A stretch of DNA of 64,000 nucleotides from an uncultured Tenacibaculum sp. (GCF_947502995.1 NZ_CANNBW010000002.1:1-64000); one strand, 5' to 3'. Positions 36,550 through 45,220 are shown, counted from the first letter of the stretch. Program-made: numbers and translations. Notes: generated from the sequence alone by a model not told the origin.

Positions 36550-36862
36550 ATTTTTGTTCGTATTGTTCGAGTGTTTCTTCTTGTGTTTTGATAATCGAAA
36601 GCAATTTTATGTTTTGTGTTTCGACTTTTTTTAAGTTGCTTTCTAATAAGATATATCTAGATTCATAATCTTTTTTAAGATTTTCCAACATATCTGTTTT
36701 TAAAGCAAATTCAAGTTCGTAGGTTTCAAGCTTTTTTTTGTAGGCTAAAAATTCAGCTTCTTTTGTGTTAATTCTCCTGGTGTTACGTCCGATTATAAAC
36801 ATAACAATAGCACCAACTGTATTAGCTAGTGCCTGCCAATGCTCTAATAAAAATTTAAGCAT
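36527..36862 (-). CDS. Membrane-anchored coiled-coil protein (possible holin or i-spanin)
   Basis: 111 aa. Short N-terminus, one membrane segment at residues 10-27 (ALANTVGAIVMFIIGRN), then a coiled coil to the end. Resembles i-spanin-like or holin-associated proteins in Bacteroidota phages. Its 3' end overlaps the u-spanin candidate, so both may belong to the lysis module. Confidence 0.5.
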   Translation of the reverse strand: MLKFLLEHWQALANTVGAIVMFIIGRNTRRINTKEAEFLAYKKKLETYELEFALKTDMLENLKKDYESRYILLESNLKKVETQNIKLLSIIKTQEETLEQYEQKFGSIENN

Positions 36863-37364
36863 TTGTTACTTTTTTATTATCGTCAGCACTCAAATAGATT
36901 ACTCCAAATGTTGCAGCTAAAGCAAAAAGTGCTAAAACTCCATTTTTAGACTTCTTTTTTGATCCGATAATTACTTCGTCTAAATTTTCATTTGATTCGT
37001 TTAGAACTACTTTATCTGTTAGATCTTTAGCAACTACGATTATTTCTCCAAATCCTACATGACTAATTTTTAATTTGTCTGTGGGTTTTGCTTGTATAAT
37101 AAACTGTCCATTCGCATCTGTAACAGTTCCCTCTCCACTATCCAGGTTATAAATGTGTACCTGTGTTGAAAAAGGTGTATCTGTTGAATTGTCAATGATT
37201 AATGATCCATAATCTTTTAAAATATTGTTGATAGGATCTCCGTACTTAATAGGTGGGTGTTTAACTGGTTTCATACATCCGCATTTTTTTTCTCTTGGGC
37301 TTAAAACTGGTTTAGTTAGGTGGTTTGTTTGAGGACATGCTAGTCCGTAAATAGGATTACTCAT
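36855..37364 (-). CDS. CarboxypepD_reg-like beta-sandwich with C-terminal membrane tail
   Basis: 169 aa. Cys-rich N-terminus (CGC), then a domain like the N-terminal plug-side sandwich of SusC/TonB receptors: VHIYNLDSGEGTVTDANGQF, KISHVGFGEIIV, LNESNENLDEVIIG. It ends in a membrane segment (ALFALAATFGVIYL) plus DDNKKVTNA. In this place it is probably a virion or cell-surface protein that has taken over a host domain. Confidence 0.6.
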   Translation of the reverse strand: MSNPIYGLACPQTNHLTKPVLSPREKKCGCMKPVKHPPIKYGDPINNILKDYGSLIIDNSTDTPFSTQVHIYNLDSGEGTVTDANGQFIIQAKPTDKLKISHVGFGEIIVVAKDLTDKVVLNESNENLDEVIIGSKKKSKNGVLALFALAATFGVIYLSADDNKKVTNA

Positions 37365-37377
37365 TTCTTTTTCTTTT

Positions 37378-37965
37378 TTAAAAAATTAGGCCAGCACTTT
37401 CTACACGCTGTTTAACAATGTTATACACTTCTCTATCCCAATAAGAATCTAATTCAGCTTTCAGCCAATAAATTAAATCGTAGGAATCTGCAAATTTTTT
37501 ATCCAGGTAATGTGTAGGCGTTCCACCACCCATTCTTTTTCTAAGTCCAAATGCGTTAAAAACAAGTTTGAAGTCGTCACCAGTTTTAATTTTTTCAAAA
37601 GCTTCTTTTATCTTTTTTTCATCTGTAGCTGGAGTGTGAAACGCTGTTTTTTGGTTAAAGGCATCTAACAATGCTTTGGCTATATTAACTGCATCATTGC
37701 TAGTAATAGTTGTATTAGAGGAGGAGGGATTTATAACTGGTTTAATAAAGTCTACTTCGTCTGAAGCAAAAACTTCTCCTACAGAGTTAAACCCCTTTTG
37801 AATTTTTCTAATAGCCATATAACCAAGAATAATTCCGCCAACAACAAAAAATGCTGTTTTGTTTTCAACAATGAAATTACCAGCTGCGTTAGCTTTAACT
37901 ACCGCTTTTTTTACATTTTCTTTCTTAACAATTCCCCCAATTTTCGGTATTTTTTTCTTTTTCAT
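37378..37965 (-). CDS. Membrane protein of the phage-like operon
   Basis: 195 aa. Basic N-terminus, one membrane segment (about 35-55, AFFVVGGIILGYMAI), and a C-terminal helical domain (EKIKTGDDFKLVFNAFGLR ... YWLKAELDSYWDREVYNIV). The C-terminal pattern recurs in Flavobacteria phage proteins but I cannot name the family. Confidence 0.55.
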   Translation of the reverse strand: MKKKKIPKIGGIVKKENVKKAVVKANAAGNFIVENKTAFFVVGGIILGYMAIRKIQKGFNSVGEVFASDEVDFIKPVINPSSSNTTITSNDAVNIAKALLDAFNQKTAFHTPATDEKKIKEAFEKIKTGDDFKLVFNAFGLRKRMGGGTPTHYLDKKFADSYDLIYWLKAELDSYWDREVYNIVKQRVESAGLIF

Positions 37966-37974
37966 AGCAATATT

Positions 37975-38133
37975 TTATTTGTTGAGGAAACCTTTAACAA
38001 CTCCGTGCTTGATAGGACATGTAAAGTATTTTAAAGCATTTTTGTTTTCCGATAGCTCAGCCATTCTAATCAATGCTTTTTCAGGTAGTTTACTTAATTT
38101 TTCTAAAGCTTCTTGACGTGTTTTAACTTTCAT
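37975..38133 (-). CDS. 52-aa basic protein
   Basis: MKVKTRQEALEKLSKLPEKA at the start; one C-terminal Cys and KHGVVKGFLNK end. No membrane segment. Its ATG overlaps the stop of the 299-aa gene by 11 bp and its stop is 9 nt from the next ATG, so it fits the tight operon spacing. Function unknown. Confidence 0.6.
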   Translation of the reverse strand: MKVKTRQEALEKLSKLPEKALIRMAELSENKNALKYFTCPIKHGVVKGFLNK

Positions 38134-39022
38134 TATTTTCTCTTTTATAAATTAGATCTTGAATACCTTGTATTAAATCAGGTTGCCAATTTGTAAGTAT
38201 GTAATTGACAATATTTGTTTGATCTTCACTAAAGTTTTGAGATTGAATAATCTGAATAGCCATTTGTTTTGTTTCAGAAACTTGTACTTGTGGATTTCCT
38301 AAAGTTGGAGCTGGAGGAACCCCTTTTTGAGCTGCAACTACATCTACAACTTTAGGTAATAACGCACCTAATGTTTCTAATACAGAACTCCCAGCTTCAC
38401 TATCAAAAAAGCCTTTTCTTTCCAGTTTATCACGTTCTCTTTCTAAATCAGATTTATCTTTGATTGTAGCTAACTTTATCTCATAAGAAGAAATTTTTTC
38501 TTTTAGTATTCTATTTTCGGATTCTGAGTTCTTTAACTTTTCTTCAGCTTGTTCTGCTCTCCTTTTATAATCTTCACTTCTCCTGGCTTCAATCATACTA
38601 TTGAATACTTCAGGGTTACCCATTAAAACACCTAAAGAACTGTTTTGATTATTAGGATAATTAATTGGAAATTGAGATTGATTGTTATTTTGAGCTATTG
38701 AATTTTGCTGAGTTTCCATTACTTTTTCTTCTGTTAAATCCTTTGTTATTTCTTCTATTGTGTGATAAGAGATCCTTTCGTTCTTTTTATAGCATTTTAC
38801 TAAAGTGAATTTCACCTGTTTACTAAATCCTTTGTTCGGTAACTCATTTAAAAGATTATCAACACCTCCAAACTTTTCAATAATATCAGGTAGATTAAAA
38901 GCAAACTTGTTAGCTGAAGCTTTACCCTTTGATAATTTATTTTTAAAGCTCTGAACTCGAATAGCATTATTACTATCGGCTAATAAATGGTCTGATAATT
39001 TTTTTAATAAGTCGTTATTCAT
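38123..39022 (-). CDS. Coiled-coil protein of the phage-like operon
   Basis: 299 aa. N-terminal globular region (GKASANKFAFNLPDIIEKFGG), Gln/Asn-rich linker (about 105-135) and a long coiled coil (150-205), then a hydrophobic segment with PAPTLGNPQ. No recognised family; possibly a scaffold or internal virion protein. Confidence 0.5.
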   Translation of the reverse strand: MNNDLLKKLSDHLLADSNNAIRVQSFKNKLSKGKASANKFAFNLPDIIEKFGGVDNLLNELPNKGFSKQVKFTLVKCYKKNERISYHTIEEITKDLTEEKVMETQQNSIAQNNNQSQFPINYPNNQNSSLGVLMGNPEVFNSMIEARRSEDYKRRAEQAEEKLKNSESENRILKEKISSYEIKLATIKDKSDLERERDKLERKGFFDSEAGSSVLETLGALLPKVVDVVAAQKGVPPAPTLGNPQVQVSETKQMAIQIIQSQNFSEDQTNIVNYILTNWQPDLIQGIQDLIYKRENNES

Positions 39023-39317
39023 TGCAATACAGGTATCTTACAGTGGCTATTTTCTTTGATGTTTTATTAGATAGATTTGTTTTTTCTTGGAACTTAAATT
39101 TGAATAAACCATATTTTAAAGGAACTGGAGATTCTATTTTAAACTCACTCATATCTTCCCTGATATACTGTTTTGATCCATCATCTAGAAGTAGGGGAGT
39201 ACTTTCTCTTGGAACAAAAATTTCAAGTTTGTAAATACCTTTACATTCGTTTAATTTTTGGATATCAATGGCAAAGTCATTTTCGTAAGTTTCTGATAAA
39301 AAAGCTGCTTCCTCCAT
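39015..39317 (-). CDS. Small beta-rich structural candidate
   Basis: 100 aa, soluble, mainly predicted strands (KLEIFVPRESTPLLLDD, YGLFKFKFQEK, IATVRYLYC). Overlaps the 299-aa gene by 8 bp. Stands after two beta-rich proteins; a minor capsid role is only a guess. Confidence 0.45.
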   Translation of the reverse strand: MEEAAFLSETYENDFAIDIQKLNECKGIYKLEIFVPRESTPLLLDDGSKQYIREDMSEFKIESPVPLKYGLFKFKFQEKTNLSNKTSKKIATVRYLYCNE

Positions 39318-39321
39318 AGAT

Positions 39322-39798
39322 TTATAATTTACATTCGCAATCGTCTTGTTCTATTAAAAACACAAATTCACCGCAAATAGGAACTCTACCAATTGTTTCC
39401 CATTCAATTCGAATAACAGCATCAGAAGTGTTGTCCATATGAATGTTTTTAAATCCATCTGTATGCCCTCCTGACTTATGACGGAAGTCGCTAATATCTG
39501 TTGGTTCAGTAACTTTTCTTTTTTTAGAGTCTAAAATGGAAATATCTGTTTGAGACCAAGTGTAAGGCAATTCTAATCTTGGAGCTACAATGCCACCTCC
39601 TGGATTAGGTATTACTATTTCTTGTAATTGATATGGATTGTAAGTTACACCTACAACTTTTCCCGCTGGTAAGGTTGTTATAACATGACCTCTTAGAAAG
39701 TTTGTTATTCCAGCGGTTGGATTTTGAGGGTCAATTGAAATATTATCAGGTTCTAATAACTCACTATTGACTTTTACTCTATGATAAACTGGTAACAT
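39322..39798 (-). CDS. Beta-rich structural candidate (158 aa)
   Basis: 158 aa, no membrane segment. Mostly strands and loops with Pro/Gly pairs (VVGVTYNPYQLQEIVIPNPGG, LELPYTWSQTDISIL) and a C-terminal VFLIEQDDCECKL. Sits next to the 200-aa protein, the pair resembling the two jelly-roll capsid proteins of some tailless phages in size and order. No homology is visible to me. Confidence 0.4.
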   Translation of the reverse strand: MLPVYHRVKVNSELLEPDNISIDPQNPTAGITNFLRGHVITTLPAGKVVGVTYNPYQLQEIVIPNPGGGIVAPRLELPYTWSQTDISILDSKKRKVTEPTDISDFRHKSGGHTDGFKNIHMDNTSDAVIRIEWETIGRVPICGEFVFLIEQDDCECKL

Positions 39799-39866
39799 AA
39801 TTTTTTTATTAAAAGCCTTACGTTTATAGTTCGTAAGGCTTTAGTTTTACTTTTTCTTTTTTATGA

Positions 39867-40469
39867 TTATCTCTTTTGATAACTCTCAAAACCTCTGAAA
39901 ATAACAGAGACATAGAATGCTTTATCTGCATCTAAAGTTGGAGTTTCTACTTCATCGGGAAATTCTAATTCTACTTCAACTTTTGATCCTGGAGCAATCA
40001 GTGATAAAGCAATATCTCTATATCCGCTAAAATCCTTTTTACCATTTTCAATTGATGACAATGGCATTCTAACTAAAATTTCATCTTTTTGCTTCACTAA
40101 TACATTAGCAAATTGAAAAGGTATTTTTTGCTCTTTTGAGATTTCTGTTAAGTAATCTACATTGTAAGGTTTAACACCTTTTTTCCCTATACCAATGTTT
40201 ACTGCGATACCATTAATTACAAAAGCTCTTCCGTCTTCTAGCTTATTTCCATCGAAATTAGTTACACCTGTTTCGTTATCAGTAGAACCAATAAGTAATG
40301 GCTTTTTTCCTCCAGCTACAGTAATTTCACGGTTCACATATAATTCAGACGGCATTGGCTTGATAACATCATCAGCATTGAAAATTTGCTTGTTATTATT
40401 TGCTGCTTGAAAAAATGATAAAGCTTTTAAAAAATCTTCTGAGTTTGAATAATAATTTAATTGTTGCAT
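39867..40469 (-). CDS. Beta-rich 200-aa protein, possible major capsid protein
   Basis: 200 aa with a helical N-terminus (FLKALSFFQAANNN) followed by a beta-rich body (REITVAGGKKPLLIGS, GIAVNIGIGKKG, SKVEVELEFPD, AFYVSVIFRGFES). No signal or membrane segment. Size and strand content suit a single jelly-roll capsid protein, but neither a fold nor abundance can be seen from sequence. Confidence 0.4.
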   Translation of the reverse strand: MQQLNYYSNSEDFLKALSFFQAANNNKQIFNADDVIKPMPSELYVNREITVAGGKKPLLIGSTDNETGVTNFDGNKLEDGRAFVINGIAVNIGIGKKGVKPYNVDYLTEISKEQKIPFQFANVLVKQKDEILVRMPLSSIENGKKDFSGYRDIALSLIAPGSKVEVELEFPDEVETPTLDADKAFYVSVIFRGFESYQKR

Positions 40470-40518
40470 TTTCTTTTTTTATTAATTTTTATTGATTTTT
40501 ATTTAATTATTTAAATGA

Positions 40519-40917
40519 TTACATCACAAATTGTGCGTCTGTTTGATATGTGTAATCTGTTTTTGGTAAGTCTACATATCCCATTCTCCATTGTACAGGA
40601 TTATCATAAGAACCAACAGGATTTCCTAAAGCTGTTGTAGCTAAAGCATTATCTTGAACTTTGTCACCAATTGCATCTTTAATCCAGTAACCGATTTGAG
40701 TTGCAGCTGCTCCCAATGCGATATCTTGTACAAAAGCTTTCCCTGGTGTTTTACGACCTACAGCAGATGCACCAACAACAGATGTTAATACAATACCACC
40801 ACGCTTTAAATGTATATTGTCAGTTGGTAGTTTGTCTGCAATAATTCTAGATCCAGCAGATCCAACGGTTAAAGCTGTTGCAGTAACTAAAGTGTCTTGA
40901 ATTTCTTTCTTTTTCAT
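40519..40917 (-). CDS. Gly/Ala-rich small membrane protein
   Basis: 132 aa, with weakly hydrophobic Gly/Ala segments (LVTATALTVGSAGSRII, GGIVLTSVVGASAVG, DIALGAAATQIGYW). Similar Gly/Ala membrane proteins line internal membranes of tailless phages; the family is unknown to me. Confidence 0.5.
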   Translation of the reverse strand: MKKKEIQDTLVTATALTVGSAGSRIIADKLPTDNIHLKRGGIVLTSVVGASAVGRKTPGKAFVQDIALGAAATQIGYWIKDAIGDKVQDNALATTALGNPVGSYDNPVQWRMGYVDLPKTDYTYQTDAQFVM

Positions 40918-40923
40918 GTTTAA

Positions 40924-41400
40924 TTAACTTTTCTTTTTATTATTACTAGCTAAATAGATTACACCTCCAAGTAAGACTAAAACACCAGTACCAATACCTA
41001 TATACATAAGGGTGTTATCCTTATTTTCATCAGGTTTGTTATTGTTTTGTCCTAACATTTGAATTTGCATCATTTTTAAGATCTCATTTGTCGTTTTGTT
41101 TTGTTCGGCCGACATTTCCTGAAGCTTTGATATCAGAATTGGAGAAATATTTTCTTTTTGACCTCCATCACCTTGAACGTATATATCTTTTCCGTTCTTA
41201 GCTGCTTCAATTTGTGCCCAGGTCATACCTCCTTTTAATAAATTATCTAAAAGGCCGTTAAGGTTAAAGCCATCGAAAAAACCACCTCCTTTTGAGGTTG
41301 TTGTTATTGGAGTGTTTTGGGTAGTCATCCCTAAGTTTGAGTAAGAATTATTAACACCAATTGGAGATGATTCTAATTCTAAACGTTTCATATAATTCAT
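40924..41400 (-). CDS. Small protein with C-terminal membrane tail
   Basis: 158 aa. Polar N-terminus with a GGGFFDGFNLNGLLDNLLKGG segment, a Gln/Asn region, and a C-terminal membrane helix (MYIGIGTGVLVLLGGVIYLA) with SNNKKKS tail. Same tail type as in neighbouring operon proteins. Confidence 0.55.
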   Translation of the reverse strand: MNYMKRLELESSPIGVNNSYSNLGMTTQNTPITTTSKGGGFFDGFNLNGLLDNLLKGGMTWAQIEAAKNGKDIYVQGDGGQKENISPILISKLQEMSAEQNKTTNEILKMMQIQMLGQNNNKPDENKDNTLMYIGIGTGVLVLLGGVIYLASNNKKKS

Positions 41401-41411
41401 AGTGCAATTTT

Positions 41412-42122
41412 TTAAGCTTCTACTTTTTTAACTGTTTTCTTTTTACTTTTCTTTGTTCGTCTGTAATGAACTACTCCAGCAGCAATTACGGCAGTGCCAG
41501 CAATAATCAGTGGAAGATTATCTTTTACTTTACCCATTAAATCACTTTTAAGAGCTTTGTCTTTTTCAGTTTGATTTTTAGCTAATTCTTTTCTTTCATT
41601 GTCTCTTTCTGCCTTAAAAACCTCTATTGCATTTTGAACTTTTTGTATTTCACCTTTTACCTGTTCAATCTTCTTTTTGTTTATTTGGATTACTTTAGCA
41701 GTCTCAACAATTCCTTGTCCTTGTTGTTTCATCAAAGTAGATAAAGCACCTTTAACAATTCCTAAAGCTTTTTCTGCTTCTCTGAGTGAAGCTTCAGCTT
41801 TTTTTCTTCGTGAAACAGCACCGTTACACCATGCACCTAAAGCTGTCATGTCAACGCCAATTCCAGCTGCAATTGCTTTTTCTTTTTCTAATTCTCTGTT
41901 TAATTCTTTTAATTCATCGTCAAGTTTTCTTACATGGTTTTTTAAGTTTTCCCATTCTGCTGCTTGTTTACCATTCTTTAGAGCTTCAATTTGACTCTGT
42001 AAATTTTTCTCTTGTGCCCAAACGCCTTTTGCTTTTCTTGTAAAATCGTCAGCAATTCCATTTGATGGGCAAAACCCATCAAACCAACCATTTAAAGTAG
42101 TGGGTGTTAAATTGTAATACAT
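41412..42122 (-). CDS. Coiled-coil protein with C-terminal membrane tail
   Basis: 236 aa. YYNLTPTTLNGWFDGFCPSN N-terminus, then long coiled coils (30-190) and a C-terminal membrane segment (LPLIIAGTAVIAAGVVHY) ending in RRTKKSKKK. Possibly a membrane-spanning virion spike or linker. Next to the transglutaminase-like gene. Confidence 0.55.
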   Translation of the reverse strand: MYYNLTPTTLNGWFDGFCPSNGIADDFTRKAKGVWAQEKNLQSQIEALKNGKQAAEWENLKNHVRKLDDELKELNRELEKEKAIAAGIGVDMTALGAWCNGAVSRRKKAEASLREAEKALGIVKGALSTLMKQQGQGIVETAKVIQINKKKIEQVKGEIQKVQNAIEVFKAERDNERKELAKNQTEKDKALKSDLMGKVKDNLPLIIAGTAVIAAGVVHYRRTKKSKKKTVKKVEA

Positions 42123-42127
42123 AACTT

Positions 42128-43699
42128 TTATTCTTTTTCTTTTTCAGGATTAATAGCAATTAATGCAGTAGCAGCCAAGGTTAATCCAATCCCTATGACT
42201 AGCTTATTTTTTTTGCGTTTCTTGGCCAATTCATTTTGATAAACTTCTTCTTCAAAACGTTTTTCGTATTCAGCTAAAGCTATTTCATTGGCTTCGTAGT
42301 TTTTCTTAGCTCTTTCTTTTAAAAATTCAATGTATTTGGTGTCGTATTTCATCCAAACATCATTCATGTTTGATTGAATAGGTTGCTCTAAATAGTACAA
42401 AGATTCACCTCCTAAATAATACTTTTCTCTTAGTGCAATTGCTTGGTTTAGCAAAGGAGTTATTTCTTTTTGATAAGCTTTTTCTCGACCGTCTTTATAA
42501 GTGTTTTGTAGATATTTTATGTTATCTGTTAACCATTGGTTTTTATTTGCTCTAAAAGCAAATATTGGTTTAATCGAATACTCGTTTTTTTCCTCTTTAA
42601 TTGTTATAAAACGATACTCAGCACTAATTGGATTTGTGTCATTTTCAACAACAAAATATAAATTACGTTGGTTTACATTTGCTTGTCCATAATGTTCCGT
42701 TATTTGAAAATGAGGATAATTGTTTTTGAAGTTGATAAAATAGATGTCAACTACTTTTTTTATTTCTTCAACATATTTTAAAGCATTAGCTAGAGTTTGT
42801 GCGATACATTCGTCTCTTTGACTATATGCTGTCTCGTTTCTTAAATGAGCAATGCCTAAATCTATCTCTTTTAGTAAGTTATTAAATATATGCTCTATTC
42901 TTACAGCATTATTAATACTTATAGCATGACCTAAGTTTTCTAATCTTTTTGTTAAAGGGTTTAGGAGATCTCTTTTTAATTTTAGTTGTACTACAGGTGC
43001 ATCATAAGCAGCATCAGAACAACCGAAAAGCTCATTCATTAATCCTTGAATGAGTAAGTCAGTTATTACAGTTATTACTTTAGCAGCAGAATTAGCCAAA
43101 GCTGCTGAAACTCCACCACCTAAAGTTTGATTTTCTGCAAGTATAAAAACATCGTCTTGGGCAAATGTTTTGATTTCATGTGTAAGGTTTACTGTGCCAT
43201 CTATTGTGTAGTAACCTTTACTTAGATCATTTGTTATTTGATCTACTGGTACAATAACGTAAACATGACTATAGCCCTCGCCCTTATTTTGGATAACTCG
43301 CCTTAAATAATGAGAATATCCTAAATTTGAAAGTATTGTACTAGCAAAAATGCTGTAACTTTTACAATCAATTCCTTTGGATCTAGTCGACCATGAGCAT
43401 GCAGGACTGCGTAATTTTTGTTTATGACCATCTAATTTATACTGAAAATGATCGTACAGAAAAATGTGGAGTTCCTTACATAGATTATTAAGAGAATATT
43501 TTTTGAATACTTCCTGGGCGAGAAGCTTAGTATGTTCTTTGTACTTATAAGCCCAAATAGCCATATTATCTATAGCTACTTTGGTATCTCCATTAGCAAT
43601 AAAAACACTACTACAATCACTTTTGGGCATTAAGTGGTCATACTCAACGCCCGATTTGATTTTTCTGTGTAATAGTGCATTTATAGCTTCAGGACTCAA
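42128..43699 (-). CDS. Transglutaminase-like cysteine protein with C-terminal membrane tail
   Basis: 523 aa. The N-terminal half has a transglutaminase-like triad: GIDCKSYSIFASTIL (Cys), GYSHVYVIVP (His) and YYTIDGTVN (Asp). A helical middle follows, and the C-terminus is a membrane segment (KLVIGIGLTLAATALIAI) with PEKEKE. A papain-like or transglutaminase enzyme could cross-link or process virion proteins; the reaction is unknown. Confidence 0.7.
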   Translation of the reverse strand: MSPEAINALLHRKIKSGVEYDHLMPKSDCSSVFIANGDTKVAIDNMAIWAYKYKEHTKLLAQEVFKKYSLNNLCKELHIFLYDHFQYKLDGHKQKLRSPACSWSTRSKGIDCKSYSIFASTILSNLGYSHYLRRVIQNKGEGYSHVYVIVPVDQITNDLSKGYYTIDGTVNLTHEIKTFAQDDVFILAENQTLGGGVSAALANSAAKVITVITDLLIQGLMNELFGCSDAAYDAPVVQLKLKRDLLNPLTKRLENLGHAISINNAVRIEHIFNNLLKEIDLGIAHLRNETAYSQRDECIAQTLANALKYVEEIKKVVDIYFINFKNNYPHFQITEHYGQANVNQRNLYFVVENDTNPISAEYRFITIKEEKNEYSIKPIFAFRANKNQWLTDNIKYLQNTYKDGREKAYQKEITPLLNQAIALREKYYLGGESLYYLEQPIQSNMNDVWMKYDTKYIEFLKERAKKNYEANEIALAEYEKRFEEEVYQNELAKKRKKNKLVIGIGLTLAATALIAINPEKEKE

Positions 43700-43835
43700 T
43701 TTAATATGTATTAATTAATATAATTTGAGTTACAATATTACAAGTAGATTTTTCCTTGGTTTTAGACTATTTTAAGTTGATAAGACTAATTGAAATTAAT
43801 ACAGAATAAAGTAGTTTAATGTAAAATAAAGTAAA

Positions 43836-44105
43836 CTATTTTTTAAAAAAATGTTCTTGTAAGTCATTTGAAATAATGAATTTTTTAGCTTCTGATACTC
43901 TAAAAGATCTAACCAGTAGAGCTTTTTCTTTTGTCATTTTTCTATTCTTTGCTACAATTTCACTCATTTCTCTTTTCATAGAATCAAACGATCCTGGAAC
44001 ATAGTCAATAAAAAAATTATAGAAGTCACTCTTTTTTAAGTAAGTCTTTATTTTTTCAATGTCTAATTCTTTGTTTAAATTATTTTCGGTTAAAAAACTA
44101 CTCAT
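43836..44105 (-). CDS. Small helical protein
   Basis: 89 aa, charged, helical, soluble. No known family. Followed by a 136-nt gap holding a TAGTTTA/TAAACTA inverted repeat and little else. Confidence 0.5.
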   Translation of the reverse strand: MSSFLTENNLNKELDIEKIKTYLKKSDFYNFFIDYVPGSFDSMKREMSEIVAKNRKMTKEKALLVRSFRVSEAKKFIISNDLQEHFFKK

Positions 44106-44128
44106 TTTTAAAAGGGATTATTAGGTTT

Positions 44129-44755
44129 TTACGAATTATTTCTAGACCAGGTTGACACTTCGTAGGTATGGGTTATTTCCCCATTAGATCCGTAATTATA
44201 TGTTTTTAAAGGTAGAGGAATGTTACCAGTTGTACCATTCATTAAAATATGTGAGATTTGATCTCCTGGTAAGTAATAGTAAGTAAGAATGATTTTAACA
44301 ATACGATCTGTAAACTGTATTACATACTCTTCTTTATTTATTCTTCCAGATTGATCTATTTTGATTGGACTTACTGTATTACTATGTTTTTTAGCAAATT
44401 CATACATCTGTTCATAATCTCTAATAGAATCAAACACTAAACTTAATTGGTCTGTTTGTGAGCCATCGGTGTTATCTGAATTTGAAATCCTATTACCTGA
44501 AACAATTATTTCATTGTTAATTTTATTAGTAAGTGTATCGATATTATTGTAAAGATCTCCATTTACAAAAACACCTTTAGTTAAATCTGCTTCAATAGAA
44601 TTAACTTCATCTTTAGAATCCCCAGATCCATTTATCATAATTGTATTTTGTTTTCTTGGATGGCAAAACACAAATAATCTAGGCATTAACGCAACAAAAT
44701 TATTTTCTAAATCTTGTATTAAAATATTGCCGTTTTCTTTCTGTGATATTTTCAT
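44129..44755 (-). CDS. First protein of the phage-like operon, unknown function
   Basis: 208 aa, soluble, predicted mixed fold: ISQKENGNILIQDLENNF, PRLFVFCHPRKQNTIMIN, VIQFTDRIVKIILTYYYLPG. No recognised domain. Upstream (44,756-44,830) the minus strand carries an 8-bp hairpin (GTCTAAAA/TTTTAGAC) and a possible 20-aa leader ORF (44,762-44,824, MKKKKCLKRLLDIIKYKNLK), which may be regulatory. Confidence 0.5.
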   Translation of the reverse strand: MKISQKENGNILIQDLENNFVALMPRLFVFCHPRKQNTIMINGSGDSKDEVNSIEADLTKGVFVNGDLYNNIDTLTNKINNEIIVSGNRISNSDNTDGSQTDQLSLVFDSIRDYEQMYEFAKKHSNTVSPIKIDQSGRINKEEYVIQFTDRIVKIILTYYYLPGDQISHILMNGTTGNIPLPLKTYNYGSNGEITHTYEVSTWSRNNS

Positions 44756-44833
44756 TATAGTTTATTTTAAATTTTTATATTTGATAATGTCTAAAAGACG
44801 TTTTAGACACTTTTTCTTTTTCATAGCAATTTT

Positions 44834-44866
44834 CCCACTCAATCTTTGGGTGGGTTTTATTTTTTC
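44834..44866 (+). terminator. Hairpin terminator at the operon head
   Basis: 9-bp stem CCCACTCAA/TTGGGTGGG with a TCT loop and a T-rich tail. Same CCCACTC motif as the hairpin at 23,758. Confidence 0.65.
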
Positions 44867-44884
44867 TGTTTGTACTTTTGTGAA

Positions 44885-45178
44885 ATGATCGAACTTAAAT
44901 ATATATGTCAAGCAAAAAGTAGAGAAGTGTTCGAGTCTGCTAAAGATTCACTTCTGAATCATCCATTTGTGAATGTTAAAGTCAATCAAGGAATGATTGA
45001 TGACATCATTGAATTTGAAATTAAGCAAGTTCTTGGAGGAAAAATCAGAAATGTTATTACTAAAACAGAAAGTTTGAATCATATTTTTAATTCCGATATT
45101 CTACAGCAAAAGATTTTTTTTTATCAAAAACTTGTCATTGAGACATTTATAGCTTGGACTAAATCTTATATTCATTAA
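44885..45178 (+). CDS. Small hypothetical protein on the opposite strand
   Basis: 97 aa from the ATG at 44,885; an earlier in-frame Met adds a hydrophobic stretch that lies in the terminator and is unlikely. Charged, helical (AKSREVFESAKDSLLNHPF). No recognised family. It is the only plus-strand gene of this size in the region; the G-loop hairpin at 45,221 follows its stop. Confidence 0.5.
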   Translation: MIELKYICQAKSREVFESAKDSLLNHPFVNVKVNQGMIDDIIEFEIKQVLGGKIRNVITKTESLNHIFNSDILQQKIFFYQKLVIETFIAWTKSYIH

Positions 45179-45220
45179 TTATATTTTTTTAGTGACTTTT
45201 TGAATATTATGTTGTCTTAA

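Noticed and set aside
37798..38116. Two overlapping plus-strand open frames
   Set aside because: Antisense to the operon genes; the real gene here is the 52-aa minus-strand frame at 37,975-38,133.
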